This document shows, one piece after another, positions 17,645 to 24,742 of a DNA stretch of 64,000 nt; positions within the stretch are counted from its first letter, which is position 1; the number at the start of each line of letters is the position of its first letter. Source of the stretch: JACVRW01 sp963757815 (GTDB lineage Bacteria; Actinomycetota; Thermoleophilia; Solirubrobacterales; Thermoleophilaceae); contig CAVWSN010000018.1 in NCBI GenBank assembly GCA_963757815.1, positions 496,001 through 560,000 of the forward strand, read 5' to 3'. Under the pieces are notes generated by a model that saw nothing but the letters and a program-made list of their open reading frames with translations, was not told the origin of the DNA and did no database searches. Position numbers and translations under genes: made by a program.

Positions 17645-19849
17645 ATGAAAAACCGTTTCCTCGCGTTGGCGATCAGCTGCGTGGCGCTAGCCCTAGGGGC
17701 AGGTCCCGCCATGGCCCAAGACCCTGTCTCGGGCCAGGTGGCGGAGCAATCCGCGGGCAGCCTGCAGAACGCTGAATCCAACGCGAACTCGACGCAATAC
17801 AACCCAAGCAACACGAACATTTCGGTGCGCGTGTTGAGCGAAGGTGACGACGGCGACGTGTCGCAGGAGAACAACTCCTACGCCGAGGCCGACGCCACGA
17901 ACGACAACGACACCGACCAGTCGGTCGATCAGAGCCAGTCTGGCTCCGGTGGAGTTGCCCTGCAGCAGGCGGCGCAGGAAGCCGTGAACCTGCAGAACGC
18001 GGAGGCCAAGGCCGAGTCGCTTCAGGTCAAGCCCGAGAACAAGAACATCAACGTTCGGGTCCTGAGCGATGGCAACAACGGCTCCGTCAGCCAGGAGAAC
18101 AACTCCGCGGCGAAGTCCGAGGCCGAGAACGAGAACGAGCTCGAGCAGGACATCGACCAGGAGCAGTCCGGCGGCAAGTGCTGTGAGCCCAAGAAGGCCG
18201 CGCCTGCGGACGACAAGTACCCGAAGTACGAGAAAGGCGACTCGTGCTGCGGCGGTACCGGGATCCAGAAGGCCGACCAAGACGCAGTCAACAAGCAGAA
18301 CGCCGAGGCAGACGCCAAGTCAACCCAGATCAAGCCGAGCAACACGAACATCTCGGTGCGCGTGTTGAGCGAGGGTGACGACGGCGACGTGTCGCAGGAG
18401 AACAACTCCTACGCCGAGGCCGAGGCCGACAACGACAACGACACCGACCAGTCGGTCGAGCAGAGCCAGTCCGGCTCGGGTGGAGTTGCCGTGCAGCAGG
18501 CGGAGCAGGAAGCATTCAGCCTGCAGAACGCCGAGGCGGATGCCGAGTCGAAGCAGATCGAGCCCGAGAACAAGAACATCAACGTTCGGGTTCTGAGCGA
18601 AGGCGACAACGGCGACGTGTCGCAGGAGAACAACTCCGAGGCGAAGTCCGAGGCCGAGAACGAGAACGAGCTCGAGCAGGACATCGACCAGGAGCAGTCC
18701 GGCGGCAAGTGCTGTGAGGAGAAGAAGGCCGAGCCTTCTTACGACAAGTCAAAGGAGGACGAGTACCCGAAGTACAAGGAAGACGACTGCCGCTGCAAGG
18801 GAGTCGGAATCCAGGAAGCGAGTCAGGAGGCGGTCAACCTCCAGAACGCCGAGGCGGACGCCGAGTCGAAGCAGATCAAGCCCAGCAACACGAACACTTC
18901 GGTGCGCGTGAAGAGCGAGGGTGACGACGGCGACGTGTCGCAGGAGAACAACTCCTACGCCGAGGCCGAGGCCGACAACGACAACGACACCGACCAGTCG
19001 GTCGAGCAGAGCCAGTCCGGCTCCGGTGGCGTTGCCCTGCAGGCGGCGGGCCAGGAGGCCTTCAGCCTGCAGAACGCAGAGGCCGACGCCGAGTCGATTC
19101 AGGTCGAGCCCGAGAACAAGAACGAGAGCGTTCGGTTCGAGAGCGAGGGCGACGGCGGCTCGGTCGACCAGTCGAACAACTCCGAGGCGAAGTCCGAGGC
19201 CGAGAACGAGAACGAGCTCGAGCAGGACATCGACCAGGAGCAGTCCGGCGGCGAGTGCTGTGAGGAGAAGAAGGCCGAGCCTTCTTACGACAAGTCAAAG
19301 GAGGACGAGTACCCGAAGTACGAGGAAGGCAAGTCCAAGGACGAGTACCCGAAGTACGAGGAAGACGACTGCGGCTGCAAGGGGATAGCGATCCAGGCAG
19401 CCGGCCAGAAGGCGATCAACAAGCAGAACGCCGAGGCAGACGCCGAGTCGCTCCAGATCAAGCCGAGCAACAAGAACGCCTCAGTGCGTTTCAAGAGCTA
19501 CGGCGATGACGGTGACGTGTCGCAGGAGAACAACTCCTACGCCGACGCCGACGCTGAGAACGACAACGACACCGACCAGTCGATCGAGCAGTCACAGGAG
19601 TCCGGTGACTGCGGCTGCAAGGGCGGGGTGCTGATCCAGGCAGCCGCCCAGGCGGCGTTCAACTGGCAGGATGCCGATGCCGACGCCGAGTCGAAGCAGA
19701 TCGAGCCGGAGAACAAGGCACTGTCCTTCCGGTTCTTCAGCTGGGGCGACGGCGGAGAGCTGAGCCAGGCGAACAACTCCGAGGCGGAGTCCGAGGCCGA
19801 GAACGAGAACGACCTCGAGCAGGATCTCGACCAGGCGCAGGGAGGCTGA
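17645..19849 (+). CDS. secreted Q/N/E-rich repeat protein, candidate functional amyloid or beta-solenoid
   Basis: A 734-residue protein. Signal peptide MKNRFLALAISCVALALGAGPAMA, then eight repeats in four A-B pairs, anchored at QNAE near residues 41, 117, 218, 294, 400, 476, 594 and 675. Type A units have a fixed 76-residue spacing and carry PSNTN, SVRV.SEGDDGDVSQENNSYAEA and NDNDTDQSVEQSQSG. Type B units carry PENKN, NNSEAKSEAENENELEQDIDQ, and end in a linker of varying length with Cys pairs and Tyr/Lys (KCCEEKK, EYPKYKEDDCRCKG). The Q..N..A alternation resembles curlin CsgA repeats, but the unit is much longer. Strong Shine-Dalgarno GGAGG at 17636-17640. A strong hairpin follows the stop. 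No family recognised; the structural role is inference. Confidence 0.85.
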   Translation: MKNRFLALAISCVALALGAGPAMAQDPVSGQVAEQSAGSLQNAESNANSTQYNPSNTNISVRVLSEGDDGDVSQENNSYAEADATNDNDTDQSVDQSQSGSGGVALQQAAQEAVNLQNAEAKAESLQVKPENKNINVRVLSDGNNGSVSQENNSAAKSEAENENELEQDIDQEQSGGKCCEPKKAAPADDKYPKYEKGDSCCGGTGIQKADQDAVNKQNAEADAKSTQIKPSNTNISVRVLSEGDDGDVSQENNSYAEAEADNDNDTDQSVEQSQSGSGGVAVQQAEQEAFSLQNAEADAESKQIEPENKNINVRVLSEGDNGDVSQENNSEAKSEAENENELEQDIDQEQSGGKCCEEKKAEPSYDKSKEDEYPKYKEDDCRCKGVGIQEASQEAVNLQNAEADAESKQIKPSNTNTSVRVKSEGDDGDVSQENNSYAEAEADNDNDTDQSVEQSQSGSGGVALQAAGQEAFSLQNAEADAESIQVEPENKNESVRFESEGDGGSVDQSNNSEAKSEAENENELEQDIDQEQSGGECCEEKKAEPSYDKSKEDEYPKYEEGKSKDEYPKYEEDDCGCKGIAIQAAGQKAINKQNAEADAESLQIKPSNKNASVRFKSYGDDGDVSQENNSYADADAENDNDTDQSIEQSQESGDCGCKGGVLIQAAAQAAFNWQDADADAESKQIEPENKALSFRFFSWGDGGELSQANNSEAESEAENENDLEQDLDQAQGG
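17763..19840 (+). repeat. eight protein-coding repeats in four alternating A-B pairs
   Basis: DNA repeats within the gene above, with unit starts (at the QNAE codons) at 17765, 17993, 18296, 18524, 18842, 19070, 19424 and 19667. A-to-B spacing is 228 bases three times and 243 once. B-to-A spacing grows through added linker codons (303, 318, 354). Long stretches of neighbouring pairs are identical at the DNA level, for instance around GACGGCGACGTGTCGCAGGA, showing recent duplication or gene conversion. Base composition is less GC-rich than the flanks because of Asn, Lys, Gln and Glu codons. Confidence 0.9.
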
Positions 19850-19888
19850 GAAGCCCTGATCCCGGTTGACCCGCTGAGGTGAGATGAG

Positions 19889-19932
19889 ACGAGGTGGCCG
19901 CCGGCCCGCAGCGGGCCGGCGGCCCGCCTCGT
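19889..19932 (+). terminator. strong hairpin after the repeat protein gene
   Basis: Stem GGCCGCCGGCCCG / CGGGCCGGCGGCC (13 bp, loop CAG), extended by a second stem ACGAGG / CCTCGT across a small bulge. It begins 39 bases after the stop codon at 19849. There is no long U-run, which is normal for terminators in such GC-rich actinobacteria. It directly abuts a promoter-like TTGACT. Confidence 0.7.
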
Positions 19933-19960
19933 TGACTTCTCCGGAAAGTAGGCCTACGTT
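19932..19960 (+). promoter_or_regulatory. promoter-like TTGACT-N17-TACGTT
   Basis: Candidate -35 TTGACT (19932-19937) and -10 TACGTT (19955-19960) with 17-base spacing, 46 bases ahead of the start of the secreted protein at 20007. A near copy, TTGACA-N18-TACGTT, lies at 33204-33233 ahead of a protein of the same architecture. Confidence 0.5.
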
Positions 19961-20006
19961 GGACCTTGGCCCAAATGGCAACCCCCGAGCCCCCACGGGG
20001 AAGGCT

Positions 20007-20582
20007 TTGAAACTGTTGGTGATCACCGCGTCGGTTGCGGCGTTTTGGGCGGCCCCAGCGGCCGCCTATCAAGGCGCCCCGGCGCCCACGCCTGACCCTG
20101 CGCCCTCGCCGGCGCAGCCGGCGCCTGACCCGGTCCCGCAGCCGGGCCCAGCCGCCTCAGCGCCCACCGAGCAGGCGCCGGCGCAGGAGGCTCCCGCCGC
20201 GCCGCTCCAGGCGCCGCCACCGTCATCCAGCCCGTCGCCGCCTGCCGAGCCGGCGCCGGCGCCGGAACCCTCCGCGCCGCCCGCCAGCGCCGAGCCGGTC
20301 GTCCAAGCGGCGTCGGTGAGGTCAGCGGACAGGCCCGAGCGGCCGTCGCGGAAGGCAAGGAACGGAGCGCGCAAGCGGGCCGATCGGCCGGGTCAGGCCG
20401 AGCGCGCCAAGCCTCTCCCGGCGCCGCCGGGTGTGGGCGCGCTCGTCGAAGGGCTGCGCGTCCGTGCGGCCGACGCTGCCCCGCCGATGGCGATGGTCGC
20501 CCTCGCGCTGCTGGCGCTCGCGCTTACGAGCGGCGGCTTCCTGACGGTGGCCGCGCGCCGCATGGGAGCCTGGCGGGGGTAG
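20007..20582 (+). CDS. secreted Pro/Ala-rich protein with C-terminal membrane helix
   Basis: About 191 residues: signal peptide (LKLLVITASVAAFWAAPAAAYQG), a long Pro/Ala-rich region (APTPDPAPSPAQPAPDP...), a basic segment (RSADRPERPSRKARNGARKRADRPGQ) and one C-terminal hydrophobic helix (MAMVALALLALALTSGGFLTVAA) followed by RRMGAWRG. This looks like a cell-wall-spanning, membrane-tethered protein; function unknown. The reading frame is open further upstream, but the TTG at 20007 with GGGGAAGG just before it (or the TTG at 20016) gives a proper signal peptide. Sister gene by architecture at 33294-33924. Confidence 0.65.
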   Translation: MKLLVITASVAAFWAAPAAAYQGAPAPTPDPAPSPAQPAPDPVPQPGPAASAPTEQAPAQEAPAAPLQAPPPSSSPSPPAEPAPAPEPSAPPASAEPVVQAASVRSADRPERPSRKARNGARKRADRPGQAERAKPLPAPPGVGALVEGLRVRAADAAPPMAMVALALLALALTSGGFLTVAARRMGAWRG

Positions 20583-20587
20583 CCGGG

Positions 20588-20941
20588 CTACCAGCCGCTC
20601 TGCCAGGCCAGCACCAGCAGGACGATCGCGAGGATCGCCGCCGCCACCGTCACCACGATGCCGAGCGAGAATCGCCCCGGGCAGCCAGCGTGGGACGGGC
20701 TGCGCGCGAACCTCATCCGAATGCCGTCCCATCGCCGACGAAAGCGCATTGGTGATGTACCGGTTGAGGCTGATCTCCTCGTGCTTCGGCCGCGCGCGCG
20801 AGCTCCGCGTGAAGCGACTCCGGCATGCGGAGCATCAGCCGGCCACTGTGTCCGCGCCTTGTGCCCCGCGGCCGGCCCTGCGCGCTGCCGCTCGCGGACG
20901 GGTGCGCCGCCTTGGTCGCCTTGTTCTGCGCTTCGCTTCAC
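20588..20941 (-). pseudogene. ribbon-helix-helix plus membrane-tail protein, broken by several frameshifts
   Basis: A paralogue of the C-terminal part of the sigma factor at 15091, without the sigma domains. In three different frames one reads HSGRLMLRMPESLHAELARAAE, then EHEEISLNRYITNALSSAMG with VPRWLPGAI, then GIVVTVAAAILAIVLLVLAWQSGW. The sigma protein has HSGRLLLRMPRALHDELAVAAE, SLNRFITGIL, VPRWLPAAI and VAIVLLVIAWQNGW in the same order. At least two single-base shifts (near 20860 and 20690) separate the parts. Either a decayed gene or a good gene with assembly indels; it shares its 3' side with the convergent gene at 20007, six bases apart. Probable role: membrane-anchored DNA-binding or antitoxin-like regulator. 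Confidence 0.65.
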
Positions 20942-21009
20942 GCCGCTGGAGGGGGAACGGACGGAGTGGGACCAGCGTAACCCCGAACCGGCGATTTCGC
21001 CCGTCCGGG

Positions 21010-21663
21010 TCAGCCGCGTGATTCGAGCAGTTCCGCGGGCGGCGGCGCCCCGTACCCGGCGGCGGCGGGGCCGAGCTCACGCAGGTCCACGAGATCGACA
21101 CCGAGGTCGGCTGCCGTCGCGCGTACGGCGTCGGCCTGTCGCCGGGTCCAGCGGTGATAGACGGCGAGCGCCTCCACCCGGGCGCGTTCCGCCCTCATCT
21201 CGTCCGGTCCGATCTCGATCCGGCCCCAGACGGTCACGATCCCGGAGACGGCCTGGTAGTCGACCTTCGGGAAGTCGTCGAGCGGTACGTGGTAGGCGCG
21301 GATCCCGCATCCACAGGCTGCGTCGGGCGCTTCATGTCCCGCTTCGAGCAGCTCCTCTGGCGTGCGCCAGCGGCGGCATTCGGCACGCACGACGCGCTCG
21401 CGCCAGGGGACGGGGAAGTACGGAGAGCAGAGCTCGTTGCCCGCCGGGCCGGTCCGATAGATCCTCCAGCTTCGGAAGCCGACGATCGGCTCGATCAGGT
21501 CAGGCGCCTCGGTCCGGTCCTGCGCCGGGAGGGCGAGCAGCTGCACGGCGGCCGCGTCGCGCCGGAAGGAGTATTCGCTCGACCCCCCTGCGGGCGGCGC
21601 CACCGGCTCGACCGTGATCGTCGTAAAGGGCATCATCGGCGTCGGCGGGTTCCCGCCGGGCAT
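21010..21663 (-). CDS. conserved hypothetical protein
   Basis: A cytoplasmic protein of about 217 residues (207 if it starts at the ATG at 21633). Visible pattern: VGFRSWRIYR near the start of the core, then LCSPYFPVPWRERVVRAECRRW, then a Cys cluster with CGCGIRAYHV, and VSGIVTVWGRIEIGPDEMRAERARVEALAVYHRW. Small actinobacterial proteins with the order 'W.V....L.S......W.......C........H.AP...C.CGI.A......V.G.V..WG.V....G.RAE.A' are common but have no assigned function to my knowledge. The Cys/His spacing could suit a metal site. It is divergent from the metallophosphoesterase start at 21728. Confidence 0.65.
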   Translation of the reverse strand: MPGGNPPTPMMPFTTITVEPVAPPAGGSSEYSFRRDAAAVQLLALPAQDRTEAPDLIEPIVGFRSWRIYRTGPAGNELCSPYFPVPWRERVVRAECRRWRTPEELLEAGHEAPDAACGCGIRAYHVPLDDFPKVDYQAVSGIVTVWGRIEIGPDEMRAERARVEALAVYHRWTRRQADAVRATAADLGVDLVDLRELGPAAAGYGAPPPAELLESRG

Positions 21664-21727
21664 GCTAGACGAGGCCCCCGCCGGTCTTGCTATCGCCCGG
21701 TTAAGAGCTCCGTGGAAGGATCTCGCC

Positions 21728-22717
21728 GTGGTCACGGCCGTGGTCTCGGACCTCCATCTGGGAAGTCGCTCGCAAGCCGACCTCCTGCGCAGGCCCGAGG
21801 TACGTGAGCGGCTGCTCGAAGCCCTTGAGAACGTCGACCACGTCGTCCTGCTGGGCGACTCGATCGAGCTCCGCGACGGACCTCCCGCCGAGGCGCTCGA
21901 GGTCGCGACCCCGTTCTTCGAGCAACTGGGCGAGGTCATGGCCGGTCGCCGCGTGACCGTCGTAGCCGGTAATCACGACTATCAGCTCGCCTCGCCTTGG
22001 CTCGCCCGGCGGCGACAGGCCGGTGCGGCTGCGCTCGGCCTGGAGGAGCTGTCGACGCCCGCGCGGCAGGACCCGCTCGGGCGGCTCGCGCGCCGCATGG
22101 GGAGAGCCGAGCTGGTGCTCGCCTACCCGGGTGCGTGGCTGCGGCCGGATGTGTACGCGACCCACGGCCACTACCTCGACTGCCACAACCACGTCCTCAC
22201 CTTCGAGTGCGTCGCGCGGCGGGTGTCGGAGATCCTCACTCGCGAGCCTCGGGACGGCTATCGGCGGCCGGACGACTACGAGGCCGTGCTGGGGCCCGTG
22301 TATCGCGCGATCTACCGGGTGGCGCAGTCGCGGCGGGCCCGTGCCGCGGCGCGAAGCGCAAAGGCGCTCGTGAGGAGGTGGGAGACGGTGGCGGGCTACC
22401 GCGGTCCCCGGCGCCGCACCGGGCTCGGCGCCATGGCGCAGGTCGTCGACGGGCTGGGCATAGAGGCTGCCTACGTCGTCTTCGGCCACCTTCACCGCGC
22501 CGGCCCGACGGGAACGGACGGGGCGCACTGGATCACCCCACGGGGTGTGCGGCTCGTCAACAGCGGCAGCTGGGTCTACGAACCCGCCTATCTGGGGCCG
22601 GCCGCCGATCAGAGCGAGCACTGGCCGGGCACCTGCGTGTTGCTGGGCCGCGAGGGGCGCCCGGAGGTCAGGCGGCTCCTGGACGCGGATGCCGTACACA
22701 CGGCGCACAGCGGCTGA
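21728..22717 (+). CDS. metallophosphoesterase (calcineurin-like)
   Basis: A 329-residue two-metal phosphoesterase. Motifs in order: SDLHLGS (metal ligands Asp and His), LLGDSIELRDG, AGNHDYQL, and near the end GHLHRAG with NSGSWVYEP. The middle holds a helical insert with THGHYLDCHNHV. The GTG at 21728 follows a GGAAGGA ribosome site and places the first motif at about residue 7. The overall layout resembles UDP-2,3-diacylglucosamine hydrolase-like and cyclic-nucleotide phosphodiesterase-like proteins, but the substrate is not clear. It lies in the surface-protein region and may act on a membrane lipid precursor (inference). Confidence 0.85.
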   Translation: MVTAVVSDLHLGSRSQADLLRRPEVRERLLEALENVDHVVLLGDSIELRDGPPAEALEVATPFFEQLGEVMAGRRVTVVAGNHDYQLASPWLARRRQAGAAALGLEELSTPARQDPLGRLARRMGRAELVLAYPGAWLRPDVYATHGHYLDCHNHVLTFECVARRVSEILTREPRDGYRRPDDYEAVLGPVYRAIYRVAQSRRARAAARSAKALVRRWETVAGYRGPRRRTGLGAMAQVVDGLGIEAAYVVFGHLHRAGPTGTDGAHWITPRGVRLVNSGSWVYEPAYLGPAADQSEHWPGTCVLLGREGRPEVRRLLDADAVHTAHSG

Positions 22718-22742
22718 TACCGGCCGCATGCAGGGTTTTTCC

Positions 22743-22786
22743 GTCTCAGGGGAGTCTCAGGGGAGTCTCATGGCAGTCTCAGGGTT
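22743..22786. promoter_or_regulatory. four 11-bp direct repeats (GTCTCAGGGGA type), candidate activator site
   Basis: GTCTCAGGGGA twice, then GTCTCATGGCA and GTCTCAGGGTT, in perfect 11-base phase. This is the same TCTCAGG core and period as at 16232-16264. It lies 140-180 bases upstream of the peptidoglycan-binding protein at 22926 and after the stop of the phosphoesterase, in a 208-base gap that also contains an inverted TGATACC...GGTATCA. Confidence 0.6.
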
Positions 22787-22925
22787 ACGAACCGCTTCCG
22801 CTCTGGTGCTGGACTCGCGACGTGTCCCCCTGCGTCGCCGGCGCTGATACCACTACCCCGCTGCGCGGTATCAGGGCCTCCCGTCGGCCGGACGGCTCCG
22901 CCTAAGGGGGGTACTTGTTAAGAAA

Positions 22926-23798
22926 GTGAGAACTGGCCCCCAGCTCACAGCAGCCTCGACTCGCACTTCACGCACGTTGCGGAACTGCCTGTTCGCTGCT
23001 GTGGTGGCAGTTGGGACGCTCATTTGCGCACCCGGAGCCAGCTTCGCGAAGGACGACAGCGGCAACGAAGCCGCCGCCTACGCGAAGGTCCTGCGCTCAG
23101 GGGGCATGCTGGTCAGGGGCGAGGGCTACGGCCTGGCGAACGGATCGCGGGCGGTGCGAGCGCTCCAGATTCGCCTGCGAACAGGTGGCTTCAGGCCCGG
23201 TCCGATCGACGGCCTGTTCGGCCCGCTGACGCAGGCGTCGGTCCGCAGGTTCCAGGCGAGGCATGACCTCAAGGTCGACGGCATCGTCGGGCCGCAGACG
23301 AGGAAGCCTCTGCTCGCCCAGCCGGCGGCGGCAAGACGCGACCGAAGGGACGCGAGCCGGCCGGCCGCGGCGAAGCCGGCACCGCCCGAGCCCGACCGCG
23401 CCGCGGTCGCCCCGCCGGACGCCCCCGTCGCCCCGGTCGTGCCGCCGACCCCGGCACCCGACCCGGACTTGCGTCCCGGGCCGGCCACGACGTCCGGGGT
23501 CTCTCCATGGATTGCTGCCGCGCTCGGCGCGCTCGGAGCCGGACTGGCCCTCGGCGCCTTCAGCCTGCAGGCGAGCCGCCGGCGCGGCGGCAGGCGGCGC
23601 GACGGGAACGTCGCGCCGCCACCCCCCTCCACCGACAGGCGACCCTCCCTTGGGTTGGTCTTCGCGGCGATGCTCGCGGTCTTCGCCGTCGGGGCCGCGG
23701 TGGGCGCCCTGTTCGCGACGAATGCCTCGGAGGACGGGCGCGCATCGGGTGACGAACCTCGGGCGGCGCTGTCAGCGGAACGGCTGGGACAACCTTGA
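22926..23798 (+). CDS. secreted peptidoglycan-binding protein with C-terminal membrane helices
   Basis: 290 residues. N-terminal signal peptide (LRNCLFAAVVAVGTLICAPGASFA), then a PG_binding_1 domain at about residues 70-130 (SRAVRALQIRLRTGGFRPGPIDGLFGPLTQASVRRFQARHDLKVDG..., with the family's 'VDG.VGPQT' end), a Pro/Ala-rich linker, and two hydrophobic helices (WIAAALGALGAGLALGAFSL; LVFAAMLAVFAVGAAVGALFA) separated by a strongly basic loop. It would tie the membrane to the cell wall. GTG start at 22926 is 12 bases after a GGGTAC box that also occurs before the gene at 16400. It overlaps the following LuxR gene by four bases (TTGA). Confidence 0.85.
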   Translation: MRTGPQLTAASTRTSRTLRNCLFAAVVAVGTLICAPGASFAKDDSGNEAAAYAKVLRSGGMLVRGEGYGLANGSRAVRALQIRLRTGGFRPGPIDGLFGPLTQASVRRFQARHDLKVDGIVGPQTRKPLLAQPAAARRDRRDASRPAAAKPAPPEPDRAAVAPPDAPVAPVVPPTPAPDPDLRPGPATTSGVSPWIAAALGALGAGLALGAFSLQASRRRGGRRRDGNVAPPPPSTDRRPSLGLVFAAMLAVFAVGAAVGALFATNASEDGRASGDEPRAALSAERLGQP

Positions 23799-24730
23799 AC
23801 GGGTCAGTCCCCGACGGGACGGGACCCGTGACCACCGGGCCCGACGGCGCGGCAGCGCTCGCCGGCGTCGGCCGGGCACTGCGACGCCTCTGCCGGGCGG
23901 TCTCGCTTCCGGCCCTCTTCGAGGAGGCGGCGCGCGCGCTCTGCGAGGAGGCGGGCTTCGCGCGGGCGGCGGTGTTCAGCTTCCGCGATCACGCGCTCGA
24001 TCTTCGAGGCGTCCATGCCGGCGATGAGCTCGAGTGCGTGGAGCTCCTCGGAGGCCGGCTGGGGGGGAAGCCCCTTCGGCTCGGGCCCTGGCTGCACGAG
24101 TCGGAGGTGCTCAGACGACGGACGCCGCTGCTCGTCGACGACGCCGCGGCCGACTCGCACGCGCTCGCGACCCTGCCGGGCGCGAGCTCGTACGTGCTCG
24201 CCCCGGTGACCTGTCAGGACCAGGCCGTCGTTCTGATTCATGCCGACCACGGTCCGACCGGACGCGCCGTGACGCCATTCGACCTCGCGGCGCTGTCGGC
24301 CTTCGCCGTGGGCTTCGGCTACGCGCTCGAATGCGGCGCGCTCGAGGAGCGCGTGCGCAGGCACTCGGCGCGCGTGCTGGCCCTCGCCCGCTCCACCGAG
24401 GCGAACGTCGAGCAGTTGCTCGACGTCGGCTTGGATGGGCTGGCGGATCTGCCCGGGCACAGCGCGGCACAGGGGGCCGGCAGCGTGCCGGGCAGGGAGC
24501 GACTCGCGATGCTCACCCCGCGCGAGCAGGAGGTCCTCACGATGCTCGCCGAGGGGGAGACGAACGCCCGCATCGCCCAGCGGCTCGTCGTCTCCGAGGA
24601 CACGGTGAAGACGCACGTGAAGCACATCCTGCGCAAGCTCGGTGTCCGCAATCGCTCACAGGCCGTGTCGCGGTACTTCCGCACGCGGACTTCGGCCGAC
24701 CTGGAGGCGTCCGCGAGTGGAGTCGGATAG
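23795..24730 (+). CDS. LuxR-family transcriptional regulator with GAF-like sensor
   Basis: 311 residues. An N-terminal GAF-like domain at about residues 25-190 (LPALFEEAARALCEEAGFARAAVFSF...; SYVLAPVTCQDQAVVLIHAD) is followed by a short helix and a C-terminal LuxR/GerE helix-turn-helix at about 240-300 (LTPREQEVLTMLAEGETNARIAQRLVV; VSEDTVKTHVKHILRKLGV). The TTG start overlaps the stop of the peptidoglycan-binding gene, so the two are made together; a GTG about 11 codons later is an alternative. It probably controls the neighbouring surface genes, but its ligand is unknown. Confidence 0.85.
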   Translation: MNGSVPDGTGPVTTGPDGAAALAGVGRALRRLCRAVSLPALFEEAARALCEEAGFARAAVFSFRDHALDLRGVHAGDELECVELLGGRLGGKPLRLGPWLHESEVLRRRTPLLVDDAAADSHALATLPGASSYVLAPVTCQDQAVVLIHADHGPTGRAVTPFDLAALSAFAVGFGYALECGALEERVRRHSARVLALARSTEANVEQLLDVGLDGLADLPGHSAAQGAGSVPGRERLAMLTPREQEVLTMLAEGETNARIAQRLVVSEDTVKTHVKHILRKLGVRNRSQAVSRYFRTRTSADLEASASGVG

Positions 24731-24742
24731 CGGAGCCGAGGC

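Noticed and set aside
20322..20732. 136-codon minus-strand frame with VPRWLPGAI
   Set aside because: Only its first 20 or so residues belong to the broken RHH-membrane protein; the rest is antisense to the Pro/Ala-rich gene.
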